From: Winslowiella toletana
GTDB lineage: Bacteria; Pseudomonadota; Gammaproteobacteria; Enterobacterales; Enterobacteriaceae
Reading direction: 5' to 3'
DNA: 64,000 nt
Assembly: GCF_032164335.1 (NCBI RefSeq)
Contig: NZ_CP134152.1
Location: 1,240,001 to 1,304,000 of the forward strand
A program made the position numbers and the translations under genes. Positions 62,474-64,000 of this stretch are shown one piece after another (position 1 is the stretch's first letter; each line of letters begins with the position of its first letter). A model generated the notes under the pieces. That model saw nothing but the letters and a program-made list of their open reading frames with translations, made no database searches and had not been told where the DNA came from.

Positions 62474-62608
62474 TTACCTTCCTTCTCCTGATTTCAAATT
62501 TACCCCGTGGGACAAATTTGGGACAGAGACATTAAAAATCGCATCAATATGTCGTGCATGCTCGGTTGAGTGGTTCGGTGCCAAATGAGCATAATGCTGT
62601 ACCTGCGT
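62474..62608 (-). pseudogene. C-terminal remnant of a lambda-type integrase
   Basis: The minus strand reads [20 protein letters not shown], then [15 protein letters not shown] and a stop at 62474. This is the end of a tyrosine recombinase, including the catalytic Tyr (QHYAHLAP). Everything upstream is lost: the frame is joined directly to IS-element sequence at about 62608. In E. coli the argU locus carries DLP12 with such an integrase, so this is most likely a relic of an older prophage in the same tRNA. Confidence 0.8.
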
Positions 62609-62880
62609 AATACAGTCCGTCTGCCGTCGGGTTTTTCAGGACGGTTTTCCAGTATTTGTAGCTGCTGCGATGAATCCAGAACACATGGTAGAGTGTGGCC
62701 ACAGGTTAACGCGCCCTAAGTTTCCCGATTATCGAGAACTGTTCGGGGAGGCTTTTGGCGTTTTTCCCTGACGCTCATCACGCAGTTGTTTTACCCATTT
62801 TGTCATCGTAGAAAGGCCAACGTCCATAGCCCTGGCGGCGTCAGAGACGGTGTAATTTAAGGCTGACGACAAGAAGCCGG
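62609..62880 (-). pseudogene. Fragments of an IS911-like (IS3 family) transposase
   Basis: The minus strand encodes [20 protein letters not shown], then [17 protein letters not shown], which is IS911 OrfA. It jumps directly to NSSR and a stop at 62729-62731, the usual OrfA end, so the middle has been deleted in frame. After it an OrfB piece (VATLYHVFWIHRSSYKYWK, then NPTADG) is readable in another frame with a stop inside, and breaks off at the integrase remnant. No terminal repeats are visible, so the element is dead. Confidence 0.8.
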
Positions 62881-62886
62881 AATGGG

Positions 62887-63111
62887 ATGAATAGAACCGC
62901 TTCCAAAAATAACATTTATGGGAGAAAAGGGGTCTGCTGGTGCAAGCGTAATGATAAATGTATTGCTTACATTATGCGCAACCAAAAACAAAAGAGCCTT
63001 GGGTATATCGAGAATATTCACGATGCAATTCGCTCGCGCGAGTCAGCGGAAATAACATCTGTTGAGTCTTTTAACCCGACAACGATGCTGCTATTACCAA
63101 TAGTCACTTAA
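62887..63111 (+). pseudogene. AP2-domain fragment of a phage HNH-type endonuclease
   Basis: 74 codons. Residues about 8-55 ([20 protein letters not shown], then QKQKSLGYIENIHDAIRSRE) show the AP2/ERF DNA-binding pattern found at the C-terminus of phage HNH homing endonucleases. The HNH domain itself is missing upstream, where IS sequence begins. The tail after residue 56 is unrelated. It is probably a truncated relic, although a short AP2-only protein could be made. Confidence 0.65.
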
Positions 63112-63198
63112 TCAATACAAAACAGCGTTTGAAAAACTGAGAGCCACTTTCACAACGGCTCTCTAAGTCTTATGGAATGCTTCACAGCTTAGGGATAT

Positions 63199-63519
63199 TT
63201 AAACACATTTGAAAGTCAGGCGAGCAACGCCATTAACGAGTAAGTGTGTATCAATATCAGTTTTCACTTCTTGCATGGATTTATTTTGTACCCGACAAAA
63301 GTCAGTAGCTTTTTTAGTTGCAGTGCCAATAGCACCTGGAATACGACCTGCAGCAGGCGCGGCTTCAACTTCGGTGAGATAGTCTCCATTATCCAGCTTT
63401 TTGATATCTGACTGATACGTTAAGCCCAGGCCTTGAAACTGTGTTTTATCGTTTTGCACAGAACATCCGCTTAAAAAAGCACCAATTAAAACGGTAGCAG
63501 CAATGATTGAAATTTTCAT
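63199..63519 (-). CDS. Small lipoprotein (106 aa)
   Basis: 106 aa. The signal ends FLSGCSV (lipidated Cys19). The mature part has two Cys (FCRVQNKS, TFKCV) that may pair, and the sequence NGDYLTEVEAAPAAGRIPGA. No family name recognised. It sits beyond the right att in decayed accessory DNA but is intact. A hairpin at 63139-63163 (GAGAGCC/GGCTCTC) lies downstream and may end its transcript. Confidence 0.72.
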   Translation of the reverse strand: MKISIIAATVLIGAFLSGCSVQNDKTQFQGLGLTYQSDIKKLDNGDYLTEVEAAPAAGRIPGAIGTATKKATDFCRVQNKSMQEVKTDIDTHLLVNGVARLTFKCV

Positions 63520-63763
63520 GTTAAGAATAGTCCTTATATATTTTGTTAGACGCTATATTACAAACCAGAATTAAACATTAAATAAACTGAATGCTGTATA
63601 TATATTGGCATAACGCTATCATATTGAATATATTGACTTTATGAAAAAAGAATTGATACGGGCCAGGTAGGCAGCCTTAACTGCTGAGACGACGCAATCA
63701 TCAAACAGTCCTCATCCCAGGGCGCATTTAAGCGTGCGCCCAATGATGAACCAGGAGAGTAAT

Positions 63764-63984
63764 ATGCCTGACCACTGCAAAATCACCGTAATACTCAATC
63801 AGGCGAGAGTGACGAAGGATTAATCAATCGTATCCAGCCTGAGATGGCCTGTGGCCTTTACTCTATTGCGCTGGCCGATAGCTCTTGGGCTTATAAAGAG
63901 ATCCGTTTTAGTTCCACGCACTGTTTGAGATCCCGGCCAGATGATATTGTAGCCAGTATTCCTCCGCCGCCAGGTTTTCAGTAA
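63764..63984 (+). pseudogene. Probable frameshifted small gene
   Basis: ATG 63764 follows a good AGGAG (63753-63757) but the frame (MPDHCKITVILNQARVTKD) stops after 19 codons. A second frame, shifted by one base, reads NTQSGESDEGLINRIQPEMA, then CGLYSIALADSSWAYKEIRF and ends at 63982-63984. The join suggests one gene broken by a one-base change, or a sequencing error. A hairpin with arms GGGCGCA/TGCGCCC lies at 63720-63741. No family recognised. Confidence 0.4.
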
Positions 63985-64000
63985 TTCATGCGGAGGTTCA

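Noticed and set aside
63660-63760. Possible riboswitch in the leader before 63764
   Set aside because: A hairpin with arms GGGCGCA/TGCGCCC is visible, but I cannot match any known riboswitch consensus.

Overview
The window is a 64 kb piece of chromosome from an enterobacterial species, most likely Erwiniaceae (Erwinia/Pantoea type). This is inferred from gene order and protein similarity recalled from memory; no database was searched. Bases 1 to about 46,440 follow the order known from Escherichia coli (acrBA-acrR ... dnaX-ybaB-recR-htpG-adk-hemH-gsk-ybaL-fsr-ushA ... copA-cueR-qmcA-ybbN-ybbO-tesA-ybbAP ... purKE-lpxH-ppiB-cysS-ybcJ-folD-argU). There are local differences: mscK is missing between acrR and rsmS, a glsB-like gene sits beside priC, an unrecognised gene sits before adk, and a PACE-type transporter with a divergent LysR gene follows ushA.

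Region by region: 1-2,290 is a zinc-economy cluster. It holds a metal ABC permease (cut by the window edge), its binding protein, and the zinc-free ribosomal paralogues L36 and L31 behind a Zur-type operator. 2,300-7,460 is the AcrAB efflux pump with its repressor and a perfect AcrR palindrome. 7,465-19,840 holds replication, repair, chaperone, purine and haem genes, including the programmed frameshift of dnaX and a heat-shock promoter before htpG. 19,895-34,960 carries transporters, UDP-sugar hydrolase, copper export (copA with a CueR operator), acid phosphatase and membrane quality-control genes. 35,035-46,223 carries ybbO-tesA-ybbAP, purKE, lpxH, ppiB, cysS, ybcJ and folD.

At 46,368-46,444 lies tRNA-Arg(TCT). 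Its 3' end is the left attachment site of a ~16 kb P4/PICI-like integrative element ending at an imperfect 19-bp repeat at 62,440-62,458. The element carries a P4-type integrase, AlpA, an antirepressor-like protein, a C4/CI-type antisense-RNA immunity region controlling a small Icd-like gene, and a large primase-helicase. Two matching clusters of 9-bp iterons look like paired replication sites (ori/crr). A PerC-family regulator, two lipoproteins and a run of small phage proteins (DUF5681 and HGGxSTG types) follow. Near the right end is a cargo pair: a DprA-like protein translationally coupled to a ComF-like phosphoribosyltransferase. I regard this pair as the best candidate for an undescribed (possibly defence or nucleotide-signalling) system. 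No capsid, tail or large terminase gene is recognisable, so the element is probably a satellite or a defective island.

Beyond the right att (62,459-64,000) lies a graveyard from earlier insertions: the C-terminus of a lambda-type integrase, joined to pieces of an IS911-like element, an AP2-domain fragment, a small lipoprotein and a probably frameshifted ORF. The tRNA-Arg locus has therefore been used repeatedly as an integration site.
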